DNA of 64,000 nt from Siphonodentalium dalli (taxonomy: Eukaryota; Mollusca; Scaphopoda; Gadilida; Siphonodentaliidae), in the NCBI GenBank assembly GCA_032622095.1, contig CP136063.1, forward strand, positions 30,070,987 to 30,134,986. The letters run 5' to 3'. The notes under the pieces are model-generated. The model was not told the origin of the DNA. It made no database searches and saw only the letters and a program-made list of their open reading frames with translations. Shown here in pieces: positions 8,020 through 18,722 of this stretch; position 1 is the stretch's first letter; each line of letters opens with the position of its first letter. The translations under genes were made by a program, and so were the position numbers.

Positions 8020-9053
8020 CACAGGCTAGATTGAGAGCACCGATCTGCTTCTATATTTGCGATAGGGGATTTCCCTTTTAGTTTGCAGTCTAATTTTAAT
8101 GGCGGCCGTGTATTCGTAATGCAAAAATATGCCGTCATATTTTTGGATCAAAACTCACTTATTTGACTTTTCCTTGGGTTGGCATTTGTTCGGGGTAATA
8201 TAGTGATGTATACCCGACAATTGCCTTATAATTTCAACAAATGGGACTTTGTTGTTTTCTTACTATTTATGGAAATCGGGAAGCACCGGGTTGATTTCTT
8301 TTATGTGCGTCGAAATTTGGGGTGTTTTATAATTGAATATATTTGACTTTCCCGAACTTTTCCAGGGTTTGGATAATTGTGGAGGGGTGCATTGATATAT
8401 GATTGTTATAGGCATAACAACCATATATCATGGGAAGTTACCATTTTGATATGAAAATTCGCTATTTGTGATAACCGAGGTCGCAGGCCAAAAAGCTTCC
8501 GACATTGCCGGAGACGCACTCGCTTCAATGTTAAATACATAAATGTGCGACCTCAAAACTTCCAAATAAATGCTTCTAAATGTGTCCTGATATGATCTGA
8601 ATGTGGGGGTATATAATTTGGGTTAATATAATATGTATAGCTTATTGGAACGATATTTGTGTGATGGATCTGTGCTCCGCATAATTACATTCTTGTCAAG
8701 ATGATTTTGTCTGACACGTAAACAGGAAGTGACTTTTAGTCGGGACTTGCAGCTTGTGTGCAACTTGTTGCCGGATCGTATGTGAATCCTGTGCTCGTCA
8801 CACATACCAGGGTATGTACAGTATCTAGATTAATAAAACAACAATTGATTACATGTCACGGAGATGTGCAGGTCTGACTAGTCTGTGCAAAATTTTACTT
8901 GTGAACAGTTCACGAATATCTTTAGCCAAGAGACGGAGATCGGTATCTTGAACGGTCTCGCTGCCACGGGCGAGGAGAAATCATTGAACATCGATGGACC
9001 AAGAATGAACTGCAGCTTATCTATAAATATAGCCACTACCGGTACATGTACAC

Positions 9054-9144
9054 GAGATAAACAGCGGATATATATGACTACACGGTATATCTGACGTCAC
9101 GAGATAAACAGCGGATATATAGGACTATCTGACTATTCTACACA
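9054..9144 (+). promoter_or_regulatory. Upstream region of zinc-finger gene A with a CRE and a short tandem repeat
   Basis: TGACGTCA at 9092-9099 is a perfect cAMP-response element palindrome 46 bp before the ATG. GAGATAAACAGCGGATATATA occurs twice around it (from about 9054 and 9101). The start codon context CACAATGGG (A at -3, G at +4) is good. The same arrangement is present in copy B (CRE at 55513-55520) but not obviously in C. Whether this is promoter or 5' UTR cannot be decided here. Confidence 0.35.
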
Positions 9145-10146
9145 ATGGGAGATGCTAACCTGAATAACCATGAGACCACCAACACAGAGAATAAACGACA
9201 TCATTGTGACGTATGCGGGAAACTGTTCGCCACTCCAGGCAGCTTGGTGAGACATAAGATAATCCACACCGGCGATTATAAGCCTCACCATTGTGATTTA
9301 TGTGGAAAATCATTTAATACATCGAGCAGCTTGGTGACACACAAGAGAATCCACACCGGCGATAAGCCTTACCATTGTGATATATGCGGGAAATCGTTTA
9401 ATACGTCGAGCAACTTGGTGACACATCAGAGAATCCACACCAGAGATAAACCTTACCATTGTGATATATGCGGGAAATCGTTTAATTCTTTGAGCTACTT
9501 GGTGACACATAAGAGAAACCACACCGGAGATAAACCTTACCATTGTGATATATGCGGGAAATCGTTTAATCGATCGAGTGCCTTGGTGGTACATAAGAGA
9601 ATCCACACCGGAGATAAGCCTTACCATTGTGATATATGCGGGAAATCATTTAATCGATCTGACATATTGGTGATACATATGAGCATCCACACCGGAGATA
9701 AACCTTACCGCTGTAATATATGCGAGAAATCGTTTAATACATCGAGCTACTTGGTGACACATAAGAGAATCCACACCGGAGATAAACCTTACCGCTGTGA
9801 TATATGCGGGAAATCATCTAATACATCGAGCGACTTGGCGACACATATGAGAATCCACACCGGAGATAAACCTTACCATTGTGATATATGCGGGAAATCG
9901 TTTAATACGTCGAGCAACTTGGTGACACATCAGAGAATCCACACTGGAGATAAGCGTTACCATTGTGATATATGTGGAAAATCATTTAATCAATCGGGCA
10001 GCTTGGTGACACATAAGAGAATCCACACCGGAGATAAACCTTATCGTTGTGATATATGCCGGAAATCGTTTAATACATCGAGCTACTTGGTGACACATAA
10101 AAGAATCCACACCGGGGATAAACCTAACCATTGTGACGACACATAA
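9145..10146 (+). CDS. C2H2 zinc-finger protein, 11 fingers (333 aa), copy A
   Basis: A single uninterrupted frame from ATG 9145. After ~18 residues there are eleven 28-residue C2H2 fingers (CX2CX12HX3H) joined by TGDKP(Y/R) linkers, followed by a broken twelfth (HCDDT, stop). There is no KRAB, BTB or other domain. By family knowledge this is a nuclear DNA-binding protein. Helix residue 3 varies between fingers (S, S, N, Y, A, I, Y, D, N, S, Y), while -1 is mostly Thr and 6 mostly Thr. Finger 8 has KSS for KSF, losing the core Phe; finger 4 ends KRNH. Fingers 3 and 9 share the same helix and linker start (NTSSNLVTHQRIH). DNA repeats of 84 bp are highly alike, so recent expansion or homogenisation is likely. 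Copy B has five fingers. Confidence 0.88.
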   Translation: MGDANLNNHETTNTENKRHHCDVCGKLFATPGSLVRHKIIHTGDYKPHHCDLCGKSFNTSSSLVTHKRIHTGDKPYHCDICGKSFNTSSNLVTHQRIHTRDKPYHCDICGKSFNSLSYLVTHKRNHTGDKPYHCDICGKSFNRSSALVVHKRIHTGDKPYHCDICGKSFNRSDILVIHMSIHTGDKPYRCNICEKSFNTSSYLVTHKRIHTGDKPYRCDICGKSSNTSSDLATHMRIHTGDKPYHCDICGKSFNTSSNLVTHQRIHTGDKRYHCDICGKSFNQSGSLVTHKRIHTGDKPYRCDICRKSFNTSSYLVTHKRIHTGDKPNHCDDT

Positions 10147-10700
10147 CAGAGTCCACACCGGAGATAACTCCACATACATCTCCCCAAATTGAGTTGGTGA
10201 CATTTAATACATGTATGTTCGTCGAAGGATGATTGGAAACAATCTTAGATTCTAATGACAGAGCAGAAAAGGAGGGCAGAATGAATCTTATCCCTAAATT
10301 ACTATTTCTGTGGCTTCAAGGGTGAAATATATTTGATTCGAGTCGAGAAACCTATCTATCAGAATGAATCTTCGTAAATTAGCTTTGCACTATGAACTGT
10401 ATGATTGGGAGAGATCTTTATTGCCTCCTTGAAGGAGAGATATGTGTACAAGTATATACATGCTTATAAATTCAATAGTGACATACATTGTATATCAATT
10501 TCACTTGCATAAGGTCAGTTAATGAGTGTCCGTATGTATGTGAGCGAAAATGTTATAGTATTTACATCTTAGCATTTAGATCCGCTTACAACAGTTTGTG
10601 TCCAGTGAGAATATCACTCGTATATATCCCTGCATGTATGGACACTCAGCACTAGATATATGTTGTTGGTTTGTACATAATATCGAGCAGTGATGAATTA
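10147..10700. other. 3' flank of zinc-finger gene A
   Basis: Non-coding. It begins with the tail of a twelfth finger in another frame (THNRVHTGD, then STYISPN and stop at 10191), conserved in frame in copy C. Around 10300-10370 a short segment (ATTTGATTCGAGTCGAG) is shared with the M2 MITE family. The rest is AT-rich without a gene. Confidence 0.6.
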
Positions 10701-10702
10701 TG

Positions 10703-11690
10703 CTAAGTCACATGCGAGTGGGCTGTAAATTTTGCCCTAATTAGGGAACACATAACAAAAAGGAAAAAAGCGGCTATATCGATAAATGAGTCCCGACAGT
10801 GACCCACAGCGTCCAAGAGTGATGGGTGTTCACTTCCCAAGATTAGGGAAAAGAAGTCGTCCTTCACTAGACCGGAAATAAAGAGATATATTTCGATGCC
10901 ACAACAATCGATGACCCGTTCCCAGAAACTATTTCTCAGCAACAGGATCGGAAGTGACGAGCACGTGAACAAGGCGTGATCCAGCTCTTGGTCGTATGTA
11001 TTTAGGCACTGACGACATATACTATTGTTTGGGTATGTTGTCTTGTTCAGCAGAATCGCAAGGTTATTGTATTTCGAGGAAAATGTCGGTTGTGAACGCA
11101 TGCGCTTCCAAACATACCACCCAGATAGCGGATCAGGTACAACCTTCCTGAACACACACAGGTCAGAATCATTTTCGACTGACGCACGCCATGAAGATAT
11201 ATAGCACAGTTTTACTGTCTCTCTCACTATACATTTCCACACATATTTTGTTTGGAAAATCACCTAGGTCTAACAATTTATCCAGAAAAGAGTCAAGTCG
11301 GTACGCCCTCAATATAGTTATTATCTCCGTGACGAATCCAGATACAGGTCTTTTGTACAGCCGCTGCAAATGAGCTTTGATGAGGAAAATTTTCAATGGA
11401 TCCTGTTTGTGAAATGGAAGGTTTATAAGGCTACCAAGAAAGCACAGTTTACGTATGTGTATTTCCTTCTCCATTGGTAAGATACCCAATAGTCCGAGAG
11501 CAAGTTTTGTATTTGTTCGTTTTGGTAGAGACTGGGCAGATTTTACACAGGTACGCAATGAACGTTCTATGGTGGCAATAGCAGTCGTTTGTTGTAGAGG
11601 GATAACCTCATAACCGTATAGTGCTTTCGGTTGAACCACAGTCTTGATAATATACTTACTATTAGAACGGTATACATGAGACCCTATGTA
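10703..11690 (-). pseudogene. 5'-truncated LINE: RT C-terminal region and zinc-knuckle domain
   Basis: On the minus strand the sequence reads SKYIIKTVVQPKALYGYEV then TIERSLRTCVKSAQSLPKRTN, typical of the region after the polymerase core of a non-LTR retrotransposon RT. After one frameshift in the overlap 11169-11263 it continues with CRQCLNTYDQELDHALFTC, a Cys/His-rich knuckle as in C-termini of I/Jockey/CR1-like LINEs, to a stop at 10703. The 5' end is lost near 11690. It cannot make a working protein. Copy B has the same frameshift (so it predates the A/B duplication) and keeps Cys where A has Tyr in ALYGY. Copy C lacks this insertion. Confidence 0.7.
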
Positions 11691-11980
11691 TCAGTAGCTC
11701 CGTTCTTACTATTATAACGGTATACATGATACACTTTATGTAGTTCTTGTAACCACGCCTCGTTGATAAAGGGTAACTAGCGATTCGTATCAACATGAGT
11801 TATTTCATGAGATATGTATCCGAAATTTTTAATTGGTTAATTCTGTTATTCGCGGTCGCATTTTGTTACAAATAGCCATATATAGTGCCTTGTATGCTTA
11901 AATGTCGTGTCCGATTTAATGTAACATACACAATTCCCGTATTCTTTACCCAAAGAGTGTTATACAGCCATCTACCTTAA

Positions 11981-13132
11981 AGGGGTACTGTACCCCAATT
12001 TCAATAAATTCCCGGTGACAATAGCGATCTAATATGAATATTTTATTATATACTTGCCCATGAATTATAAGGTTTTAGCAGTGAGATATAAGTGATATCC
12101 CACTAGTGAGATATCGATATCTCACTGGTATTATTGCGCCGTATGGATCCTCATGTGTGTAGTCAGGTTATATACTTCATAGTGAATGATTTCCTGCACA
12201 CATCATGCACTGACATTCATTGGGGTGCCATCGGCAAGTAACGAAAGTATATAATAAATACAAAATCTATACTTTTTGAGTGTTTTAAATATGGGACAAT
12301 TTTTTTGGGCGTAATGTGTCAGCATGAAATTTCTGATGTATTGACATTCATTGGGGGCCATAGGCAAGTAACTAAAGTATATAATAAACAGAATATCCAC
12401 ACTTGTTCAGTGGATATGGGTTAAATCTCATGAGTGATGACAAAACATTTGAATTTCCACTCGTGGCTAAAGCCACTCGTGGAAATTCAATGTTTTGTCA
12501 TCACTCATGAGATATAACCCATATCCACTGAAAAAGTGTAGATATCCACTATATATTATAAAATAACTAATTTGAGTCGACGATGTCTACTGAAAACGTT
12601 CCGGTTAACAGGCTATCGTAAAAGTAAAATTGAATTATTTAATATAAATTCATTTATGGCTGGAGTCATAAAATGGAGAATTATGCCATTACAAGTTACC
12701 GTTCTTGAAATCGCATATGTTGCGTGTATTTTATCGACGGCCGTTCGCGAACATTATTGAGTTTCAAACAAAACATGTTACCTGCAAAATAAGGCCCGTT
12801 ATAATCGATTCGGAAAAAAGGAGAAAGAAACAAGAGTCATAAAGCGTCAAGTATTTTTTAGGGAGTGAGATTGTTCGATGGAAGAGATTGAATGCATCAA
12901 TCGAAGCTGTGAGCAATGAACTTCCGGTTCTTCCTGCGACCTGCGTCTTCTCAGGTTGAAGGTCAAAAACATGGCGCGTAGTTTGAAATCGTAATATTTT
13001 TTTTTCCAAGATCAATATTTTCTTCGCTAAATTAGGTTTATACGAAACTCATAACACGAACACAATCTAACTTGAAAGTTATTTCAATGGGAGTAAATAA
13101 AAAAATCGCCTATCTTTGTGTACAGTACCCCT
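11981..13132. mobile_element. TTAA-flanked MITE (family P1), copy A, carrying a nested foldback
   Basis: Termini AGGGGTACTGTAC / GTACAGTACCCCT are inverted repeats flanked by TTAA on both sides (11977-11980, 13133-13136). Copy C has a single TTAA at 32137-32140 with the same flanks and no insert, an empty site. TTAA duplication suggests piggyBac-type mobilisation, although the tips are not the usual CCC. A 592-bp relative lies at 43775-44366; the extra ~520 bp here (about 12040-12560) is a nested insertion. No transposase. Confidence 0.85.
12393..12548. repeat. Long hairpin (foldback) nested in the P1 MITE
   Basis: Two arms of about 75 bp meet at GTGGCTAAAGCCAC (12464-12477), running outward through CACTCATGAG and CATATCCACTGA. 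Just left, 12209-12290 and 12340-12420 form an imperfect direct repeat (TGACATTCATTGGGG...). Copy B has the same hairpin at 58310-58464. Confidence 0.85.
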
Positions 13133-13634
13133 TTAAATCATTCATGTTTATTGTGAAATAATTTGCACGACATGCCACCGATTTCGAAGAACAAATCTTG
13201 AGCGCGAATAAATGCAAAAATGTGTCGATCCTCACACTCGTGGGTACCAACCTTGTTGTCATTTTAATAGAACTGACCAATTTGTTAACGTTGCGATTTT
13301 TTCGTCTCCTAGCTTAGGTATCTACCTAAATGTTCCAAAATTTTGTGTAAAACACAAAAATCAGTATGAGGCTCTTGGGTTCGGAGAAAAATAATCCACC
13401 ATCACCTGGGAAGTGGGCGTGGAAAAATCTCACCTTCGGGTCCAGACTATGGACGATCCTCGTGTTCGGCAGAAATATCTGCCACCTCCCCCCCCCCCCG
13501 CACTCGGGGTGAAATCTTTCCACCCTACACCACAGGTCATGATGGATAATATTATTCTTATCTCAACCCAGCTTCTGCGCCCACGTGTTTCGCGTTAAGA
13601 TTTTTCTATTTATGGCATTCAGTCTTTCGATTAA

Positions 13635-14107
13635 AGATGGCTTATCTCTTTGTAAATATGTATTATATAGATACCGGGGTATAAAATATTAGATCCGAAT
13701 CGAAGACTCCTGGCCGGAAATGCTTCTATCGATTAATATTAATTTTTTTTCTCTAATATGTTGTGGTCTAAAACGGTGTGGTTGTTTAGCTAACGAACAG
13801 TAGTGGTTACTGTTAACAGAGTCCAGAAATTTTATTGTGTAATATTGTCGAAAATAAACGTTAATTATAGTCATCATCTCTTATAACTATGGAATAAAAC
13901 CATACAACCAATCATTGATTATACACATTATCGATTATAACTACATGTATGGAATAAAACAATACATTCATTCTGGGACATTTGACGTTCGGTGCGTATC
14001 TATAGGAACAGCCTAATCCTTTCTATCGTTATATGGTATCACCTGAATGGTCTGTTCTAAAAATAGACAAATAAACGGGCCCAAAAATATTCGAAATAAA
14101 AATCAAT
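13635..14107. mobile_element. M1-family MITE, right end missing, copy A
   Basis: Begins TTAA-AGATGGCTTATCTC and carries the M1 long inverted repeat (GAAGACTCCTGGCCGGAAATGC). The right repeat stops after AAATAAAAATCAATA at 14107, where homology to copy B also ends. In B the right arm continues to about 60125. Confidence 0.75.
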
Positions 14108-14479
14108 AATATGACCATACGTAAACGTAATAAAGCCCACGTAGATTAAATCTGGCAGTTTGCGATACGAAATACATTTATAATAATTACCGCTTTTGAA
14201 TTATACCGGTATCGAAATTAATCGACGAAATTGATGTGACAAAGATAAAGGGAAATAAGGACATTTCTTCCTGTGCTCAAATAGAACTTGCGAAGAGGTG
14301 TTCTTTTGTGCGACACTGTTAACATTTTCACAACATTTTTTACTCGATGCGTTTACTGGTAACACCGAAGATCTGGTCTGCTTGACAGCGTGGAAATATA
14401 ATAAAATTACATTACAAAATGCTCCAAGTTGTGTGTTGAAATTCTGCACTACATGTGGGGTGATTACAGGGTGTGCTGT
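14108..14479. other. Non-coding stretch after copy A
   Basis: AT-rich, no gene recognised. ATAAGCCCACGTAG at about 14131 is the reverse complement of a sequence at 27342-27355 beside another M1 arm, possibly the terminus of a further small element. Confidence 0.4.
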
Positions 14480-16391
14480 ATAGCTCATGGTGTGTTGCTA
14501 CACAGCTAAGTCATGTAGTCCGAAAATATCCATCGTCTGTTCAAATCTGAGATAGAAATGCTTATTTGCATAAGTTGGAGGGAATTGTGTGAGCAAATGG
14601 TAACGTCGTACAGTATAGTACAGTTCACAATCCGAAGAAACAAGTCGTGTTACAGTCATGTCACAAGCATATGGGTGCTCGTCCCATATCCCAACTAAAG
14701 AACACATGTGTGACATTAAGAACTAACCGGCACGATAGAACATAGTGACATTAACGGATTGACAGACCCATGTCACAGTATATGTCGCAAGCATATGAAC
14801 GCATGCATTTGACACTATATCACTACGTGGGATACATACACAAAACCGCACGCGTATGTTATTGGTATCCGTATATCGAGCGATTGCGACCCTATAGGTG
14901 TCATCCTTGCGCGACGCAGGCATGCACATAATTCCCAAAATTCAGTCATACCAGAGTTAAGAATATTGTACCCAAATATACAAGTTATGTCACACCGTTA
15001 TATAATCGTTATTTGTTTGTGTGTAAAGCGTTCCTACATCAATAATTTGTACACTGCTACTACGTCAATAAATTTTCAGTCAATATATTCCAGGATATGT
15101 TAATCAAATTAAGAAGTATCCACGATTAAATACAATGTCCCACTACCAGTTGGACAGACTATTGCCATTATAACTAGTGGTTGTCGCAAGCATGTGGATG
15201 CACTTATGACACGATATCAATGTCGCATGCTTGGTATGGAATATATACACAAAACTACATGTGTGTGTTACTGTTGTCAGTATATCGGACGAGTTCAATG
15301 GCGTAGGATAGCACAATCTGCCAAAAAACAGTATTATTCTCATTAAAAGACGCATGCATGATTATCATACACTGTCGGCCAGTAACAAACATGCAACTGG
15401 GTCTGTTTACCACACGCTCGATCGATATATTATAACTGACTCTTCCCCACCGATGTCTCTATATCCCTTCAAGATACATGTTGCCTAACACTGTTTCTTG
15501 AGTGAAAGTGCTCAATTTCAGGTAAAAAACGCATAGATTTAACCATAAAACCTGCATTTTAGTAACTTCATTTGTATTCTTCTTGCGATAATTGTCATAT
15601 CTGCTTCAAAATAACACGGACACCAAACACCATCAGCACCAAAATTCAGTCATACACGTAGTGGAGAATACTGTACCCAATTACTGGTTGTGTAAACATT
15701 TTAAGGCTTTATTTTTTGTACACTGCGCTACTACGTCAATAATGCAATGTTCAGTCCATATGCCAGGATCCATTAATCGATGTCGCAACCATGTGAGCGC
15801 CCCTTCCGGAATATCGACGTACCCAAACTCTAGAACGCATGCAATGTGAAATTAAGAATTAACCACAATTGAACATAGAATACCACTAACGGATTGGCAA
15901 ACTATTGCCATATACTGTATGTCGCACGCATATGGACGCACTTGACACGACATCAATATCGCACGCTTGGTACGGAATATATACACAAAATCGCATGCGC
16001 GAGTTACTGTTGTCGTATATCGGACGAGTGCAGTGGCATAATGATCGCAAGATCAGTCAAATACAAACTGGTATCCTTACGCGACGTATGCAAGTATGTC
16101 ATATACCAGGGGGAACTAACACACATATGCGGCTGTTAATAACACATTGGAACGGCATATTCTAACTGACCCTTCCCCACAAGTGTCTCTACATCCCTGC
16201 ATTATGGATGTTGATCAACACGGTTTCTTTCATGAAAGTGCCAAATACATATAACGATATATACCCATAGATTTAATCACACAACCTGGAAATTGTTAGT
16301 ATTTTATTCACTGTCTGTATTTTTCCTGCAATATTTGTGTATCCTCTTAATGCTGGGAGCTGCATTCTTGTGGTATTAAAGACCATGTTCC

Positions 16392-16444
16392 AGTGCCTTC
16401 TCTTATATAGGAAGCCTCGTATATGTAAGAGAATGCGTTGGCAC
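16392..16444. repeat. Short hairpin, related to one at 20269-20343
   Basis: CTTCTCTTATAT and ATATGTAAGAGAATG form inverted arms. The flanking CCAGTGCC/GGCACAGGG and arm sequence recur in the hairpin at 20269-20343, suggesting a small foldback family. Confidence 0.45.
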
Positions 16445-17248
16445 AGGGTTTTTCGTAATATTTCCGGAAACTCAAGTTATGACATTGTTAAATTTAGTAG
16501 ACACCACGCACTATCAGCATCAAAACTCTAATAGCAGGTAGCGTTGAGAACACTGTACACAATTACTGGTTATGTCATAAGTGTAAGGCCGTATTATATA
16601 TTTTAATGCACTCTCACATTACCCATTTTCACACTGCGCTGGTACACCAATTAAGGATTTTCAGTCTCTATTCTAGTATGAGTTGATCAATGTCGCAACC
16701 ATTATTACCATATGTTCGTCCATTCTGGAATATCGACATACCCAACTATGGAACGCATTGTGAAATTATGTAATAACAACATTGAACTTCCTACCACTAA
16801 TGGGTAGACAGACTATTTCCATAGTGTATGTCGCAAGCATATGAAAGCACTTGCCACCATATCAATATCACTCGCTCGGTATGAAATATGTTATACAAAA
16901 CCGCATGTGTGTGCTCGTTTCGTTATCTGACAAGTGCAATGACGTAATGATAGCTTGACCTGTCAAATACACTTCCACGATCGCACATAATTTCATAAAC
17001 ATTCCGGAAGTCCACACCGCATCTTAACATATTTTCAATGTGTCTGTTCCTGCATGTGCAATGGAATTGTGAAATTGCCAGTTTGAAACTGAATTGTTTT
17101 CCGATTTTAATGCAATTGCTTGTAGCTACAGGTACCTGCTTAAATATAACTGACACCACAAACCGTCAATATCAAATCACAATCATACCAAATTGAGCTG
17201 AGGACACTGCTACCAATTTCTGGTATACCACGATGCCAGTCTTATTAA

Positions 17249-17317
17249 AACTAGACCTAACTTTCATTACTTTCAACTTACGTTGAGAGTTGACTGTAAG
17301 GAAACCTTGGTCTAGTT
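17249..17317. repeat. Imperfect hairpin with AACTAGACC/GGTCTAGTT ends
   Basis: Arms AACTAGACC (17249-17257) and GGTCTAGTT (17309-17317) continue imperfectly inward (TCAACT/AGTTGA). Probably a tiny foldback element. Confidence 0.5.
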
Positions 17318-18570
17318 ATTACTAGACTGCCACGATGCTAAAGCTGTAGTTTTATGTTGGTTATACTGAGTAAATACGTCAATCATTTTCCACAGCACTA
17401 CTGCATCAATAAAGGATCTTTCAGGACGTGTTCATCAACGTCACAACTGTATGGACACACCTCCCAAAATATTGAAACATCACGAGTCTGGAACACATTG
17501 TTAAGAATAGAAATGACCAAATTAGCAGACTCTTGCCATCGTGTATATCGCAAGCATATGGACGCATGTGCCACTACCGGTATATCAATATGAAACGTTG
17601 GTATGCAATATATACACACAACTGATTACGTGTTTTCCTGTCGTCGGTTTACCATATGAGTGCAAATGCGCAAAGATAGTACAATTTTCTGCACGAACAG
17701 TGAAATACCTCATGCGTTATTGTTATGGGATCGCATGAGTTTCATAAACTTGGGGCCATAGCACCGATGTATGTTCTTTCTTTGAATGTCTAATTCAACA
17801 TAATAATTGCTGTTTGCAGTCATGTTTCAGGAACTTATATAGCTATAGTAGTATATGTACCCTGATGTATGTAAGGCAAAATTATAGTAAATATTTGTAT
17901 GTAGAGGATCTCACATGAGTTTATATTTTGTAAGGAATCTATCAATCGAGATAACTAAATTCGATTTGAGCCGAGGTTCACCGAGACTCAAATAGAATTT
18001 AGTGGATGAAGTTGATAAATTATGTATAAAGTAGAATGAGTTTGATATACCTTTTACCACATGATCAAATAAATGTGAAACGCGAAACAACAAAGTATTC
18101 ATTGAATAAAACTATCATAAACGTCAGCAACCGCAAGTCATTTAAATAATGACGTGACGTCATCGCACGTGCTAATATTACACGGGTGTCTTACCAATAA
18201 TTATGAACCTGGTTTTGTGAGTTAATTATGTGATAAACTGTGATATTAAACGTTCGTTGAATAACAGGAAATAGTGCCAGGAGACCCTTTACTTCCGGTC
18301 TGTCTATTTACACTCCATATATTATGTCTTCCAATATTTTTCCAACCAGCTATAATCATGAAGAGTTTGAAAAGTTATGTCATTATATATACACCATTAA
18401 ATACATCAAAGTGTCTTGATTTATCTGGGACTATTTCTTTACACGCGCAAACAATGCACAGTTACATGAAAAGTCACCCCATGTCTTATAGAAGCCAATG
18501 TTAGTTTTGCGTCCCATTTGTTAATTTAAGTAGGTTTTGTCGAGGCTTTAGATCATGTAATAAATATAAT

Positions 18571-18722
18571 CTATAACTCGTCCCCAGAGTATAGGCTATA
18601 GCGGAATTTTCAAAACTCGTCCACTACATTAGGTCAGGACCTCAACAAAGGCTCGTCCAGTTCTAATTTATATTCTGGACTCGTTCTGTAAATTCCGCAA
18701 TAAACTGGGGACTCGTTGTAGA
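18571..18722. repeat. Inverted repeat with CTCGTCCCCAG / CTGGGGACTCG ends
   Basis: Left CTCGTCCCCAG...GCGGAATTT and right AAATTCCGC...CTGGGGACTCG are imperfect inverted arms of about 35-45 bp. CTCGTCC also recurs inside. MITE-like, no coding. Confidence 0.6.

Larger units (their letters stand above)
1526..8802 (-). mobile_element. Complete non-autonomous gypsy-like LTR retrotransposon (gag-protease only)
   Basis: Two direct repeats of 1442 bp (1526-2967 and 7361-8802), each TG...CA when read on either strand, flank an internal region with a tRNA-Leu primer-binding site, a gag gene and a retropepsin fragment, all on the minus strand. By eye the LTRs differ at about four positions, so insertion is recent. 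The flanks carry CATA on both sides (ACATA if the LTR is read one base shorter). Copy B at about 55215-55260 has the same flanks joined without the element, with CATA present once, which is a clean empty site. No reverse transcriptase, RNase H or integrase is visible, so movement would need proteins from a related autonomous element. This resembles the TR-GAG class described in plants, here with a protease domain added. Confidence 0.92.
7361..8802 (-). repeat. 5' LTR (right copy)
   Basis: 1442 bp, the same length as the left LTR. On the element strand it starts TGTGACGAGC at 8802 and ends GCATGTTACA at 7361, next to the primer-binding site. This is the LTR that would drive the element's transcript. 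The flanking CATACCAGGG at 8803 continues the sequence seen uninterrupted in copy B near 55227. Confidence 0.92.
964..14107 (+). repeat. Segmental duplication, copy A of the zinc-finger unit
   Basis: From CGGCCTTTGATTTATTTC at 964 the sequence matches copy B from 48111 almost base for base, to AATAAAAATCAATA near 14107 (B to about 60025). A more diverged third copy C lies at 30230-38440. All are in the same orientation. A differs from B by the LTR element at 1526-8802, six extra zinc fingers and scattered point changes; B has its own 6.55-kb insertion. The unit holds a 5' segment (964-1525), the zinc-finger gene, a LINE fragment and two MITEs. Confidence 0.9.
14480..17720. repeat. Degenerate tandem repeat, about five units of roughly 0.4-0.9 kb
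   Basis: The motif ATGTCGCAAGCATATG with a following ACACAAAACCGCATG block recurs at about 14783, 15182, 15920, 16829 and 17547. A second shared block (GAACGCAT, TGTGAAATTAAGAA) precedes each. Spacings are uneven (399-909 bp) and units strongly diverged. No coding frame runs through them. Confidence 0.7.

Noticed and set aside
8885-9094. 69-codon ORF upstream of the zinc-finger gene
   Set aside because: Kept in copy B only because B is nearly identical; no counterpart in copy C and no recognised motif, so more likely 5' flank or UTR.
9310-10203. Minus-strand open frames across the zinc-finger arrays
   Set aside because: They are shadows of the 84-bp finger repeats; the peptides merely repeat with the finger period, and the plus strand has clear C2H2 fingers.
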